Source: Changshengia sp963803165
GTDB taxonomy: Bacteria > Chloroflexota > Dormibacteria > Aeolococcales > Aeolococcaceae
Length of the DNA: 64,000 nucleotides
Assembly: GCA_963803165.1 (NCBI GenBank)
Contig: CAWDLK010000008.1
Location: 186,001-250,000, forward strand
Reading direction: 5' to 3'
In this document: piece by piece, positions 40,456 through 48,541 of the stretch
Position numbering within the stretch: position 1 is the first letter of the stretch
Layout: every line of letters starts with the position of its first letter
The notes under the pieces: model-generated
Told to the model about the DNA's origin: nothing
Database searches by the model: none
What the model saw: only the letters and a program-made list of their open reading frames with translations
Program-made: the position numbers and the translations under genes

Positions 40456-42450
40456 CTAGGGGTGGCGGGAGGGGAGGGCGAAGCTCCGGGCCACGGCGGC
40501 GACCGCGTTCAGGTAGGCGGTCCGGGTCTCGTGGCGCAGGTCGTCGACGTCGACCTCCAGGCCCTCCGCGAGGTGGGGGTCCCAGGGGACCTTGACCACC
40601 GCCCGGCAGCGCTTGGCGAAGTGGTCGGCGACCTGCCGCAGCTCGCGGCTGCCGCTGCTCCGAACCTGATTGATCACCACCACGGCGTCCGACACCATGT
40701 CGCGGTAGCCGTGCTCGTCGAGCCAGTCCAGGGTCAGGCTGGAGGCGCGGGAGGCGTCGATCCCCGGTGCGGCGCAGACCACGATCTGGTCGGTCATCCG
40801 GAGCAGCCCCTGGGTCGCCGAGTCCAGGATGCCCGTGCCCGTGTCCATCAGGATCAGGTTGTAGTGGTGCTCCAGCACGTGCAGCACCTGCCGGTACTCG
40901 GCCTCGCCGAGGGCGACGCTGATGGTGGGGTCGTCGTCCGAGGCGAGCACCTCGAGGCGGGTCGCCGACTGGCTCGTGAAGCTGCGCATGTCGCTGTAGC
41001 GATGGATCCGTTCGGAGGCGCGCAGCAGCTGGGTGACGGTGGCGTCCGTCTCGCGGCGGACCCGGTAGGCGAGCGACCCGGCATCCGGGTTGGCGTCGAG
41101 CGCGACCACCTTGTCCCGTCGGTGGGCGGCGAAGGTGTGCCCGAGCATCAGCGTGGTGGTGGTCTTGCCGATGCCCCCCTTGCGGGAGACGATGGCCACC
41201 TTCCGGCAGGTGGCGATCGGGGTGATGGCGGTGGCCACCAGCTCGCGCTCACGGCGCTCGGCCCTGCTCGGCCCGGGTGCGATGGCCCCGAACGAGATCG
41301 AGCGGACCGCGCGGCGCAGCCCCCGCGTCGCGGGACGGACCTTCTCCGGTCCCATCACCCGTTCGGGGGCGAAGTCCTGCGCCGTCCGCGGTGGTGCCGG
41401 AGCGGGCCGAGCCGGGCCCTCCTCCCCCGGCTCGGGGGCCAGGGCCGCGAGCCGACCCACGGTGCGGTGGGAGAGGGGCCGCTGCGGAGACGCCAGCGCG
41501 GGGTCGGGGAGCGGCAGCCAGGGGGTGGAGATCCCCCCACCCGCGGGGAACTCGGCTCCCGGTCGTGCGGGCCGTTCGCCGGGGGCGTGTCGGGGGTCGG
41601 CGGCCGAGCCGCCGTTCGCCGTCTGGCCGCCGGGGGTCGGCGACATCGGGCGGGAGAGCCCATTGCCGAGGCCGCGCTGCGGTGGGGGATGCGGGGGGGC
41701 GGCCGGCTGCTGCCCCGCCGGGGGCGCGGCGCCCGGCGCCGCGGGGGCCGGGTACTGCCGCGGGGTCGCCCCGTTGGTCCACGGCACGGGCCGGGCGGGG
41801 GCTCCGTCGGCCGGTGGGGAGGAGGGGGCGAGGCTGCGGCCGGGCGGCGGCAGGGGCCGCGCCGCGGCACCGTTGGCGGTCGACGGGGCGGCACCGACGC
41901 CGTTCCCCGGAGGTGGGAGGGGTCGAGCTGGAGCGGCGTTGGGATGCTGGACGAAGTAGGTGGGGGCGCCGCCCGGAGGCGGGAGCGGCCGCGCCGGGGC
42001 GCCGTCAGGAGGCGGGGAGGGACGGGTGGGGATGCCGCCGGGTCGCGGCAGGGGAGGGGCGGGCGCGCCGTCGGGGCGCTCGGCGTCGTCACGGGGCAGG
42101 AGGGCCCGGCCGGGCACCCCGTTGGCGTGGGGGAGGAGATAGGAGGGGGCCCCCGACTGGGGTGTGAAGGCGCGCGCCGGAGAGCCGGCGGAGGGTGGCC
42201 CGAGCGGCGAGCGGAAGGGGCGCCCGTCGGTCGCGGGGCTCAGCTGCCGGGCCGCAGGAGCGGGCGGCGTGAAGCGGGGCATGGCAGCACTTGCCGGCGG
42301 AGCGGCGGGCATCCCCAGACCGTTGCCCCGCGGCAGCTCATAGGGCGCTGCCCCGGGCGGGGGCTGGCCCATGCGGCTGGCACGACCGACGATGTCGACC
42401 GCCGACGTCGGGAAGGCGGCGCCCTCTCGCCGGGGCTCCGCCCGGGCCAT
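40456..42450 (-). CDS. Pro-rich MinD-like ATPase of ESX-associated type
   Basis: A 664-residue protein. The first ~380 residues are a Pro/Ala/Gly-rich disordered region with imperfect GAPARPLPPPGG repeats. The rest is a MinD/ParA P-loop ATPase: KVAIVSRKGGIGKTTTTLMLGHTFA (deviant Walker A), VVALDANPDAGSLAYRV, LEVLASDDDPTISVALGEAEYRQVLHVLEHHYNLILMDTGTGI. This matches the EspI-like ATPases linked to ESX/type VII secretion in mycobacteria. No ESX genes are in the window, so the role here is open. ATG 42450 follows GGGGAGGAGGG. Confidence 0.82.
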   Translation of the reverse strand: MARAEPRREGAAFPTSAVDIVGRASRMGQPPPGAAPYELPRGNGLGMPAAPPASAAMPRFTPPAPAARQLSPATDGRPFRSPLGPPSAGSPARAFTPQSGAPSYLLPHANGVPGRALLPRDDAERPDGAPAPPLPRPGGIPTRPSPPPDGAPARPLPPPGGAPTYFVQHPNAAPARPLPPPGNGVGAAPSTANGAAARPLPPPGRSLAPSSPPADGAPARPVPWTNGATPRQYPAPAAPGAAPPAGQQPAAPPHPPPQRGLGNGLSRPMSPTPGGQTANGGSAADPRHAPGERPARPGAEFPAGGGISTPWLPLPDPALASPQRPLSHRTVGRLAALAPEPGEEGPARPAPAPPRTAQDFAPERVMGPEKVRPATRGLRRAVRSISFGAIAPGPSRAERRERELVATAITPIATCRKVAIVSRKGGIGKTTTTLMLGHTFAAHRRDKVVALDANPDAGSLAYRVRRETDATVTQLLRASERIHRYSDMRSFTSQSATRLEVLASDDDPTISVALGEAEYRQVLHVLEHHYNLILMDTGTGILDSATQGLLRMTDQIVVCAAPGIDASRASSLTLDWLDEHGYRDMVSDAVVVINQVRSSGSRELRQVADHFAKRCRAVVKVPWDPHLAEGLEVDVDDLRHETRTAYLNAVAAVARSFALPSRHP

Positions 42451-42624
42451 GAGGCCGCCCTCCTCCCCTGGCTTATCGCTCAACACCTCTCCCGCTGGAA
42501 AGTTCCGGTGGCTGCAACGTGGCCGAACAGCGTAAGGGATGCACCCCACCGTGCCAGCGCCCAGCCTACGCCCTTCGGCCGCGAAATGGCACCCGGGCCG
42601 GCGCCGAGCGCCACAATCCCGGCC

Positions 42625-42690
42625 ATGCGCAGATCTGCCGCAACGGCACCCGTCTCCGCCGGCCCGACCTCACCACGGGGCGGGCGGTGA
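42625..42690 (+). CDS. Leader peptide ORF (21 aa) coupled to the next gene
   Basis: ATG 42625 lies 7 nt after CACAAT (42612-42617) and opens a 21-codon frame rich in Ser, Ala, Pro and Arg. Its TGA (42688-42690) overlaps the GTG start (42687) of the shikimate-kinase-like gene as GTGA. The downstream gene lacks its own SD, so it may be translated by reinitiation after this leader. Confidence 0.5.
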   Translation: MRRSAATAPVSAGPTSPRGGR

Positions 42691-43202
42691 GCCGGCCGAT
42701 CGTCGTCCTCGGCCTGATGGGCTGCGGGAAGACCACCGTCGGCGCCGCCCTGGCCGAACGGCTCGGTCGCTCGCTCTGGGACGGGGATGCACAGCTCCAG
42801 GAGCTGACGGGGATGACCGCCGCACGGTTGGGGACGGAGCGGGGGATCGACGTCCTCCACGGCCTCGAGTTCGAGGTCCTCTCACTGGGGCTCGCCCGCC
42901 GGCCGGCTCCGGTGGTCGCCGCGGCCGCCGCGGTGGTCCTCGACCCGCGGCTGCCCGGCGTGATCGGCGCGGCGTGGACGGTCTGGCTCCGGGTCGAGCT
43001 CACCCACCTCGTCACCCGCCTCCAGCACGACGATGGGCACCGGCCCCTCCTCACCGGTGATCTGCTGGCAACGCTCCGTGAGATGGCGCGGATTCGCGAT
43101 CCCCTCTACGGCCAGGTGGCCGACCTCACCCTGGACGCGACCCGGTCCACCCCCGCAGTGCTGGTGGCGCGCATCCTCGCGGCCCTGCCCGGCGACGTCT
43201 GA
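42687..43202 (+). CDS. Shikimate-kinase-like P-loop protein (degenerate substrate site)
   Basis: A 171-residue small kinase fold: IVVLGLMGCGKTTVGAALAERLGRSLWDGDAQLQELTGM. The Walker A and the DxD segment are like shikimate or gluconate kinase. The shikimate-binding FRxxE is LHGLE and the GGG loop is AAAAA, so it probably does not use shikimate; gluconate-type kinases also differ. Start GTG 42687 overlaps the stop of a leader ORF. No aromatic-pathway genes are adjacent. Substrate unknown. Confidence 0.7.
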   Translation: MSRPIVVLGLMGCGKTTVGAALAERLGRSLWDGDAQLQELTGMTAARLGTERGIDVLHGLEFEVLSLGLARRPAPVVAAAAAVVLDPRLPGVIGAAWTVWLRVELTHLVTRLQHDDGHRPLLTGDLLATLREMARIRDPLYGQVADLTLDATRSTPAVLVARILAALPGDV

Positions 43203-43537
43203 CCGTCGCCTCGAAACCCCCTCCCCGCGATCCTTCTCCGACGCTTAACCCTGCCGCCGCCAATGGTTCACCGCCGATCCGACATCGTGTGGGCGAGCCG
43301 CCGCGCGCCGCGGCCCCTCCCCGAGCTCGATACCCATCCTCCGTGCGTGCCCGGGCCGGCTTTCGGCCCGGGCTTTCGCGCGCCTTGGGGCCGGCGCCAT
43401 CCCACGGCGTCGCTCCGGCCCGGGCGGGGAGGGTCAGCACGTGCGGGGCTGTGACGGCTCGGTGACGCCACCGTGAGCCCCGCCGGCGGGAGCCGCGAAT
43501 ACGCTGTGCGCGGGCTCCGGGGCGAGCCCTTCAGCTC
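43203..43537. other. 335-bp intergenic region
   Basis: Holds one strong hairpin terminator (43349-43373) and, in its last 40 bp, a TACGCT (43500-43505) that could be the -10 of the next gene with a ~26-nt leader. I see no ORF or repeat in the rest. Confidence 0.5.
43349..43373 (+). terminator. Intrinsic terminator
   Basis: GCCCGGGCCG-GCTTT-CGGCCCGGGC, a perfect 10-bp stem followed by TTT, 147 bp downstream of the kinase-like gene. Confidence 0.7.
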
Positions 43538-44815
43538 ATGAGGCGTGTCCGGTTGCAGGCGTCCCGGCTCCATCGACCCTCGCCACCTCTCGGAGTGCGG
43601 CGGCTCGCCGGCGCGTTGGAGGTGAGGCTGGTGAGCGCCCTCTCGCGCCGCCCTCTCGCGTTCGCGGCGGTCGCGGCCATGGCCGCGGTGTCGGTGGCAT
43701 TCGGGCTGCACGGGCTCGCCGGTCCGCTGCGGACCGACTTCGTTGCGATGCTGACCGGCGCCCGCGTCCTGGGCCACGGGGGCTGCCTCTACTGCGTGGG
43801 GGCGCAGGCCCAGGCGCAGGCGGCTCTCCTCGGGGCTCCCCCCGGGGCGCTGGACCCCTTCCTGGAGACGCCGGTGGTGGCCCTCGCCTATCGACCGCTC
43901 CTCGACCTGCCCCCGTCGGCCGGCTTCGCCGTCTTCCTGGTGCTCTCGGCCGCGTGCGTCGGCGTCGCCGGGGTCCTGATCTGGCGCCGCCTCGGGCTGG
44001 GCGCGCGCGGCGCGGCCGGCGCCGCCCTCCTGGCGCTGACCCTGGTCTCGCTCCCGGCCGCCTGGAACTACCAGCTCGGACAGGTCGACGGCCTGCTGGT
44101 CCTCTTCGCGGCGGCGGGCGCGGTGATGCTCGCCTCCGGCCGGCGCTGGGGAGCGGGGCTGCTCCTCTCCCTCCTCCTGCTCAAGCCCCAGACCATCTGG
44201 CTGCTGCCGTTCGCCCTCCTGCTCATCGGTGAGTGGCGGGTGGTCGCGGGCATGGCGATCGGGGGGGCATGCCTCGGGGCGGCCTCGCTGGGACTCGTCG
44301 GCCCCGCCGGGATCGGCCAGTGGCTCAGCCTCCTCGGGGCGCGCGGGCCCGCCCTGGCCACCAGCGACGGGCTGCCCGGCGCCATCGCCAGCCTCGCCGG
44401 CAACGGGGCCGGCTTCGCGGCGGCCGCGGTCCTCGGGGTCGCCGCCTGCGCGTGGGTGTGGAGCCGCCGGCGCTCACTCACCACCCGGCCGCTCGATGTC
44501 CTCGCTCTCGGCGTCGCCGTCTCCCTCCTCTTCGCTCCCCACGTCTACGGCTACGACCTGATCATGGTCGCGGTGCCGCTGGCGATCCTCGCCCGGCGGT
44601 CCCTCCCGGCCGCGCTCCTGGCGGCGCTCCTCCTCAACGCCACCTACCTCGTCGACACCTATTTCATCTATGCGGGGCCGCACCTCGAGGCGCTCGCCCT
44701 CTGCGTGATCGTGGCCCTGCTCGCCGTCGAGGCGGGGGTCCGGGCGCCGGACGCTTCGCTGCGGGCGGGGCCGGCTCAGCTCTCGGTGCCCAGCTCGACG
44801 ACCACCGGGGCGTGA
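43538..44815 (+). CDS. GT87-like polyprenol-linked mannosyltransferase-type membrane protein
   Basis: A 425-residue protein with about ten membrane helices. A lumenal/external loop after helix 1 carries the acidic RTDFVAMLTGARVLGHGG (D-x-x-x-x region seen in GT87/DUF2029 enzymes), with ETPVVALAYRPL, QLGQVDGLLVLFAAAGAVMLASGRRWGAGLLLSLLLLKPQTIWLLP and HVYGYDLIMVAVPLAILAR typical of that family. Actinobacterial members add mannose or arabinose from polyprenyl phosphate. The ATG start 43538 is uncertain (a GTG at 43622 or 43631 is possible). It overlaps the convergent xth gene by 40 nt. Confidence 0.8.
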   Translation: MRRVRLQASRLHRPSPPLGVRRLAGALEVRLVSALSRRPLAFAAVAAMAAVSVAFGLHGLAGPLRTDFVAMLTGARVLGHGGCLYCVGAQAQAQAALLGAPPGALDPFLETPVVALAYRPLLDLPPSAGFAVFLVLSAACVGVAGVLIWRRLGLGARGAAGAALLALTLVSLPAAWNYQLGQVDGLLVLFAAAGAVMLASGRRWGAGLLLSLLLLKPQTIWLLPFALLLIGEWRVVAGMAIGGACLGAASLGLVGPAGIGQWLSLLGARGPALATSDGLPGAIASLAGNGAGFAAAAVLGVAACAWVWSRRRSLTTRPLDVLALGVAVSLLFAPHVYGYDLIMVAVPLAILARRSLPAALLAALLLNATYLVDTYFIYAGPHLEALALCVIVALLAVEAGVRAPDASLRAGPAQLSVPSSTTTGA

Positions 44816-45558
44816 TCCGAGGGCGCCGTGCCCTTGCGCGCCTCCCGGTCGATGTAGGCGTCGCCCACGCGCGCCGCCAGCACGCGGCTCAGCAGCACCA
44901 GGTCGATGCGCATCCCCATCCCCTTGTGGAACATGCCCGCCCGGTAGTCCCAGTAGGTGAAGGGTCGCCCCTTGAGGGCGCGGGCCCGCACGTCGACCAG
45001 CCCGAGGTCCAGCAGCGCTGCCACCGCCTGCCGCTCCGCCGCGCTCACGTGGGTGGACCCGGTGAACTCCGCGGGGTCCCAGACGTCATCGTCAGACGGG
45101 GCGACGTTGAAGTCGCCGCTGACGGCGAGGGGGGCGTTCCCGGCGTCGGCCTCGCTGCCCAGGACGTCCCGGAGCGCGGAGAGCCAGGCGAGCTTGTAGC
45201 CGTAGTGGGGACTGTCGAGGCTGCGCCCGTTGGGGACGTAGACCGACCAGACGCGCACCCCCGCGCAGGTCGCGGAGACCGCGCGCGCCTCCACCTCGGG
45301 GTACCCGGGCTCCCCCGCGAACCCGGCGCTGACCGCGTCCAGCCCGACCCGCGAGAGGATGGCGACGCCGTTCCACCGGCCGTCGCCGTGGGTGGCGGCC
45401 GCGTAGCCCAGCTCGGCGACCTCGGCGCCCGGGAAGGCGGCGTCGGCCACCTTGGTCTCCTGCAGGCAGACGACGTCGGGGCGGGTGGCGGCGAGCCACT
45501 CCAGGAGTCGCGGCAGCCGCGCCATCACCGAGTTGACGTTCCAGGTCGCCAGTCGCAC
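44776..45558 (-). CDS. xth: Exodeoxyribonuclease III
   Basis: A 260-residue AP endonuclease/3'-exonuclease of base excision repair. TWNVNSVMARLPRLLEWL, CLQETKV (metal Glu), VYVPNGR, SGDFNVAPSDDDVW, RIDLVLLS and SDHAPVVVEL (catalytic Asp-His) are present. GTG 45558 lies 7 nt after CATCCT. It overlaps the convergent GT87-like gene by 40 nt. Fits with mutM and polA elsewhere in the window as a repair set. Confidence 0.95.
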   Translation of the reverse strand: MRLATWNVNSVMARLPRLLEWLAATRPDVVCLQETKVADAAFPGAEVAELGYAAATHGDGRWNGVAILSRVGLDAVSAGFAGEPGYPEVEARAVSATCAGVRVWSVYVPNGRSLDSPHYGYKLAWLSALRDVLGSEADAGNAPLAVSGDFNVAPSDDDVWDPAEFTGSTHVSAAERQAVAALLDLGLVDVRARALKGRPFTYWDYRAGMFHKGMGMRIDLVLLSRVLAARVGDAYIDREARKGTAPSDHAPVVVELGTES

Positions 45559-45679
45559 GCGCCTGAGGATGGGGACTGCCGGGTCGTGGAGTCAAGGTGG
45601 CGGGACCGGCCTGGTCACCGGACCGTCGGGTTCCGCTGCGGCGGGGGGGGCCTCGTCATGCGTCGCCCCGGCGCTCTGC

Positions 45680-45685
45680 TACCGT
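45680..45685 (+). promoter_or_regulatory. -10 box (TACCGT) for the DMT-type gene
   Basis: TACCGT ends 6 nt before ATG 45692. Confidence 0.5.
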
Positions 45686-45691
45686 GGCGCG

Positions 45692-46534
45692 ATGCCCTTC
45701 GGGCTGGCCCTGCTGGCGGCGTTCGGATGCGCGGTGAGCACCGGGGTGGCGGCGGTCATCCAGAAGGTCAGCGCCGATCAGGAGGAGCGGGTCTCCTCGC
45801 TGCACCTCGGGCTGCTCTGGCGCCTCCTCGACGACTGGCCGTACCTGGTCGGTCTGGTGCTCGATGGCTGCTCCTTCCTGCTCACCGTCGTGGCTGCGCA
45901 GAACCTCCCCCTCTTCATCGCCGAGCCGGTCATCGCCATCAACGTGGTCATCACCGCGCTGATCGAGCGTCTCGTGTTTCAGCGCCGGCTGCGGAGGGTG
46001 GTGTGGATGGCGATCGCCGGCATCCTGGTGGGCCTGACCCTGCTCGCTCTCTCCGGGCATCCCGAGAGGGTGCGCAGCGTCGGCGCGCTCGTGCGCTGGG
46101 TCGTGGTCCTGCTGCCCCTGGCGGTCGCCGGCGCCGGCTCGGTGGTGGCGGCGCGCCACCATCAGAGCGCCACGCTCGCGCTGGGCGCTCTCGCCGGAGC
46201 CGCCTTCGGGGGCACCGCCGTCGCGGGCAGGATGCTGGTGGTGCCCCATCCGCTCTGGCAGCTGCTGCTCAGCCCGCTGGTGTGGGCGATGCTGGCATAT
46301 GGTCTGATCGGCCTGCTCCTGTACACCATCGCGCTGCAGCGAAGCCACGCGAGCATCGTGGCCGCATCCACCACGGCGGCGCAGTCGGTCATGCCCATCG
46401 TCGCGGGGATCGCCTTCCTGGGGGACAGCCCGCGCAACGGTGCCTGGATCCTCGCGGTCGCCGGGATGGCGCTGACCTTGGCGGGGACGCTGGCGATCGC
46501 CGCGACCCAGGCGACGCCCCGCCCCGCGCCGTAG
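45692..46534 (+). CDS. DMT/EamA-like membrane transporter
   Basis: A 280-residue, nine- to ten-helix protein with the internal duplication expected of drug/metabolite transporters (LLAAFGCAVSTGVAAVIQKVSA... and ALGALAGAAFGGTAVAGRMLV...), and QNLPLFIAEPVIAINVVITALIERLVFQRRL, IALQRSHASIVAASTTAAQSVMPIVAG. These resemble the DMT proteins of actinobacteria annotated as hypothetical or NIPA-like. Substrate unknown. ATG 45692 has TACCGT 6 nt upstream. A hairpin at 46573 ends the transcript. Confidence 0.8.
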   Translation: MPFGLALLAAFGCAVSTGVAAVIQKVSADQEERVSSLHLGLLWRLLDDWPYLVGLVLDGCSFLLTVVAAQNLPLFIAEPVIAINVVITALIERLVFQRRLRRVVWMAIAGILVGLTLLALSGHPERVRSVGALVRWVVVLLPLAVAGAGSVVAARHHQSATLALGALAGAAFGGTAVAGRMLVVPHPLWQLLLSPLVWAMLAYGLIGLLLYTIALQRSHASIVAASTTAAQSVMPIVAGIAFLGDSPRNGAWILAVAGMALTLAGTLAIAATQATPRPAP

Positions 46535-46572
46535 CCGGCCGGCGAGCCCCGGCGGCCACTCGCACAGATCCG

Positions 46573-46593
46573 GAACGCCCGACCCGGGCGTTC
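46573..46593. terminator. Hairpin after the DMT gene and tRNA-Leu
   Basis: GAACGCCC-GACCC-GGGCGTTC, a perfect 8-bp stem between the ends of the DMT-type gene and the minus-strand tRNA; likely bidirectional terminator. Confidence 0.6.
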
Positions 46594-46605
46594 ACGTGGA
46601 GGACT

Positions 46606-46638
46606 GGTACCGAGGGTGGTGTTTGGTGCCGAGGGTGG
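46606..46638. repeat. 14-bp direct repeat of the tRNA-Leu 3' end
   Basis: GGTACCGAGGGTGG (46606-46619) and GGTGCCGAGGGTGG (46625-46638) match at 13 of 14 bases. The second is the 3' terminus of tRNA-Leu (including part of CCA). Could be a tandem slip or a trace of an integration event. Confidence 0.6.
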
Positions 46639-46709
46639 GAGTCGAACCCACACGGGGTTGCCCCCGGCGGTTTTTGAGACCGCTGCGTCTGCCATTCCGC
46701 CACCTCGGC
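46624..46709 (-). tRNA. tRNA-Leu (anticodon CAA)
   Basis: An 86-nt class II tRNA on the minus strand. Acceptor GCCGAGG/CCTCGGC, D arm GCGGAATGGCAGACGC, anticodon arm GCGGT-CTCAAAA-ACCGC (anticodon CAA, reads UUG), long variable arm CGGGGGCAACCCCGT, T arm GTGGG-TTCGACT-CCCAC, discriminator A and encoded CCA (46624-46626). Confidence 0.97.
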
Positions 46710-46781
46710 GCGGCGGCTAGCTTCTCACGTCCCCGCCGGGTCGGCGCGCCGCGGGGGCGGGCCCCGCGGCCCGTCCCCTGC

Positions 46782-46787
46782 CACAAT
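46782..46787 (+). promoter_or_regulatory. -10 box (CACAAT) for the IMPDH/GMPR-like gene
   Basis: CACAAT ends 8 nt before GTG 46796 and only 2 nt before GTG 46790, favouring 46796 as the start. Confidence 0.5.
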
Positions 46788-46795
46788 CAGTGGCC

Positions 46796-47821
46796 GTGGC
46801 CGAACCTCTTCCCGCCCCGCTCCGCGTGCACCTCGACCGCCTGGCCGACGTGCCCATGGCCTTCGACTACGACGACATCAGCCTGACCCCGCGGCACGCC
46901 TCGGGCCTGCCCCACCGCTCCGACGCGCACCCGGACGTCCGGCTCGGAGCGGTCACCCTGGAGGTGCCGATGGTCGGGTCGCCGATGCCCGACGTCTGCG
47001 GTCCCGAGATGTGCCAGGCCCTCGCCGCGGCGGGCGCCCTGGGCATCCTGCACCGATTCCAGTCGGTGGACGAGGAGGTGGAGCAGTTCAGCACCGCGGC
47101 AGCAGGCGGCAGGGCCACGGTCGGGGCGGCGCTCGGTGTCACCGGCGACTACCGCGAGCGCTTCGACGCCCTGGTCGGGGCCGGGTGCCGGATCCTCTGC
47201 CTCGACACCGCCAACGGTGCCCACGAGCAGGTCGCGGCCGCGCTGACCTGGGCCCGCGAGCGGCGCGACGACGTCACCCTGATCGCCGGGAACGTGGCCT
47301 CCGCCGAGGCCTTCCGGTGGCTGGAGGACCGGGGGGCCGACGTCATCCGGGTGGGCATCGCCGGCGGCGCCGTCTGCGAGACGCGGACTGAGACTGCCGT
47401 CTTCGTTCCCACCCCCTACGCCGTCGCGGAGGTGGCGCGGGTCCGGCGTCGCGCCCTGATCCTCGGGGACAGCGGGGTGCGCGAGCCCGCCGATCTCTGC
47501 AAGCTGCTGGCCCTGGGAGCGGACGCCGTGATGGTGGGCTCCGCCCTGGCCGGCACCGGTGAGGCGCCCGGCCGGGTGATCGTACTGGACGGCAAGAAGT
47601 ACAAGATCATGCGCGGCGCCGCCTCCTTCTCGGTGCAGCAGCAGGCGGGCCGCGACGAGCCCGAGTACGTGGAGGGGGCCGAGACCATGGTCCTCTACAA
47701 GGGCCACGTGAGCGGGGTGATCGCCCGCTACCTCGCGGGGCTGCGCAGCTCGATGTCCTACATGAACGCGCGGACGCTCGCTGAGTACCGGGCCAACGTC
47801 GACTTCGTCCGGCTCCGCTGA
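46796..47821 (+). CDS. IMP dehydrogenase/GMP reductase family protein without CBS domains
   Basis: A 341-residue (beta/alpha)8 barrel: MAFDYDDISLTPRHASG, PMVGSPMPDVCGPEMCQALAAAGALGILHRF, LIAGNVASAEAF, GADVIRVGIAGGAVCETRTETAVFVPTP (catalytic Cys loop), GADAVMVGSALAGT, and YKIMRGAASFSVQQ...YKGHVSGVIARYLAGLRSSMSYMNARTL. There is no CBS insert, as in GMP reductase, but the Cys loop is GGAVC rather than GPGSVC. It may interconvert IMP/XMP or IMP/GMP, or act on a modified nucleotide. Start 46796 (or 46790) GTG. Confidence 0.85.
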   Translation: MAEPLPAPLRVHLDRLADVPMAFDYDDISLTPRHASGLPHRSDAHPDVRLGAVTLEVPMVGSPMPDVCGPEMCQALAAAGALGILHRFQSVDEEVEQFSTAAAGGRATVGAALGVTGDYRERFDALVGAGCRILCLDTANGAHEQVAAALTWARERRDDVTLIAGNVASAEAFRWLEDRGADVIRVGIAGGAVCETRTETAVFVPTPYAVAEVARVRRRALILGDSGVREPADLCKLLALGADAVMVGSALAGTGEAPGRVIVLDGKKYKIMRGAASFSVQQQAGRDEPEYVEGAETMVLYKGHVSGVIARYLAGLRSSMSYMNARTLAEYRANVDFVRLR

Positions 47822-47840
47822 GCCGGCCGCCACCGGCGCC

Positions 47841-48404
47841 TCAGGCCTCGCGGGTCAGGGCCGCGCTGGTCCCCGGCGCCACCGGCGGAGCCTCGGTGCC
47901 GTCCCCCCGGGGCCCGATGCGCTTGAGCAGGTCCACCACGTTCTCGCTCGGGCTCGGCAGGGTCTCGCGGGCGCTGTCCTCGGTGTGCGGCTGCCGGTGC
48001 ATCGGAACCCCGGCTTCGACGTAGCCGAGCCGCTCGTAGAGGCGGCGCGCCCTGGAGTTGCCGACGCTCACCGCCAGTGTCAGAGCGGGGTCGCCGTGTT
48101 CGGCGGTGGCCCGCTCGGCCGCCTCCAGCAGGGCCGTCCCGATCCCCCGGTTGCGGCACTCGGGGAGCACGAAGACGTCCTCCAGGTAGGGGAGCCGGTC
48201 CACCGTCGCCACGGTCACGGCGAGGGCGGCCGGCCGGCGCCGGTGGAGCAGCGCCTGCCCCACCGGGGAGCCGCCCTCCCAGGCGACCAGGTAGAGGCAC
48301 TCCTCGCGCCGCTGCCGTTCCACCCGGTCGGCCACGACGATGCGATGGCGGAGCGTCGCGGCGACCGCGGCTGCCTCGTCCAGGCGCAGCGGGTGCACGT
48401 CCAT
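47841..48404 (-). CDS. GNAT-family N-acetyltransferase
   Basis: A 187-residue GNAT protein: LRHRIVVADRVERQRREECLYLVAWEGGSPVGQALLHRR, motif A YLEDVFVLPECRNRGIGTALLEAAERAT, and motif B NSRARRLYERLGYVEAGVPM. A ~40-residue C-terminal tail (LPSPSENVVDLLKRIG...) is unusual. ATG 48404 has GAGGTG directly upstream and CAGAGT 6 nt before it. Convergent with the IMPDH-like gene, divergent from the sigma-factor operon. Confidence 0.85.
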   Translation of the reverse strand: MDVHPLRLDEAAAVAATLRHRIVVADRVERQRREECLYLVAWEGGSPVGQALLHRRRPAALAVTVATVDRLPYLEDVFVLPECRNRGIGTALLEAAERATAEHGDPALTLAVSVGNSRARRLYERLGYVEAGVPMHRQPHTEDSARETLPSPSENVVDLLKRIGPRGDGTEAPPVAPGTSAALTREA

Positions 48405-48529
48405 CACCTCACTCTGACACAGCTCCGGTTCCAAACCGGCCCCGGGAGGGGGCGAGCCGCGGCTGACCCGGGGCGGAGCGCCGTCGCGCCTCAGGGGTCA
48501 GCCCGGGAACCGGGGTGTCACGCCCCGCG

Positions 48530-48535
48530 TATGTT
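48530..48535 (+). promoter_or_regulatory. -10 box (TATGTT) for the ECF sigma gene
   Basis: TATGTT ends 6 nt before ATG 48542; the GAGGAG in between could also act as SD. -35 not recognisable as sigma-70. Confidence 0.4.
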
Positions 48536-48541
48536 GAGGAG

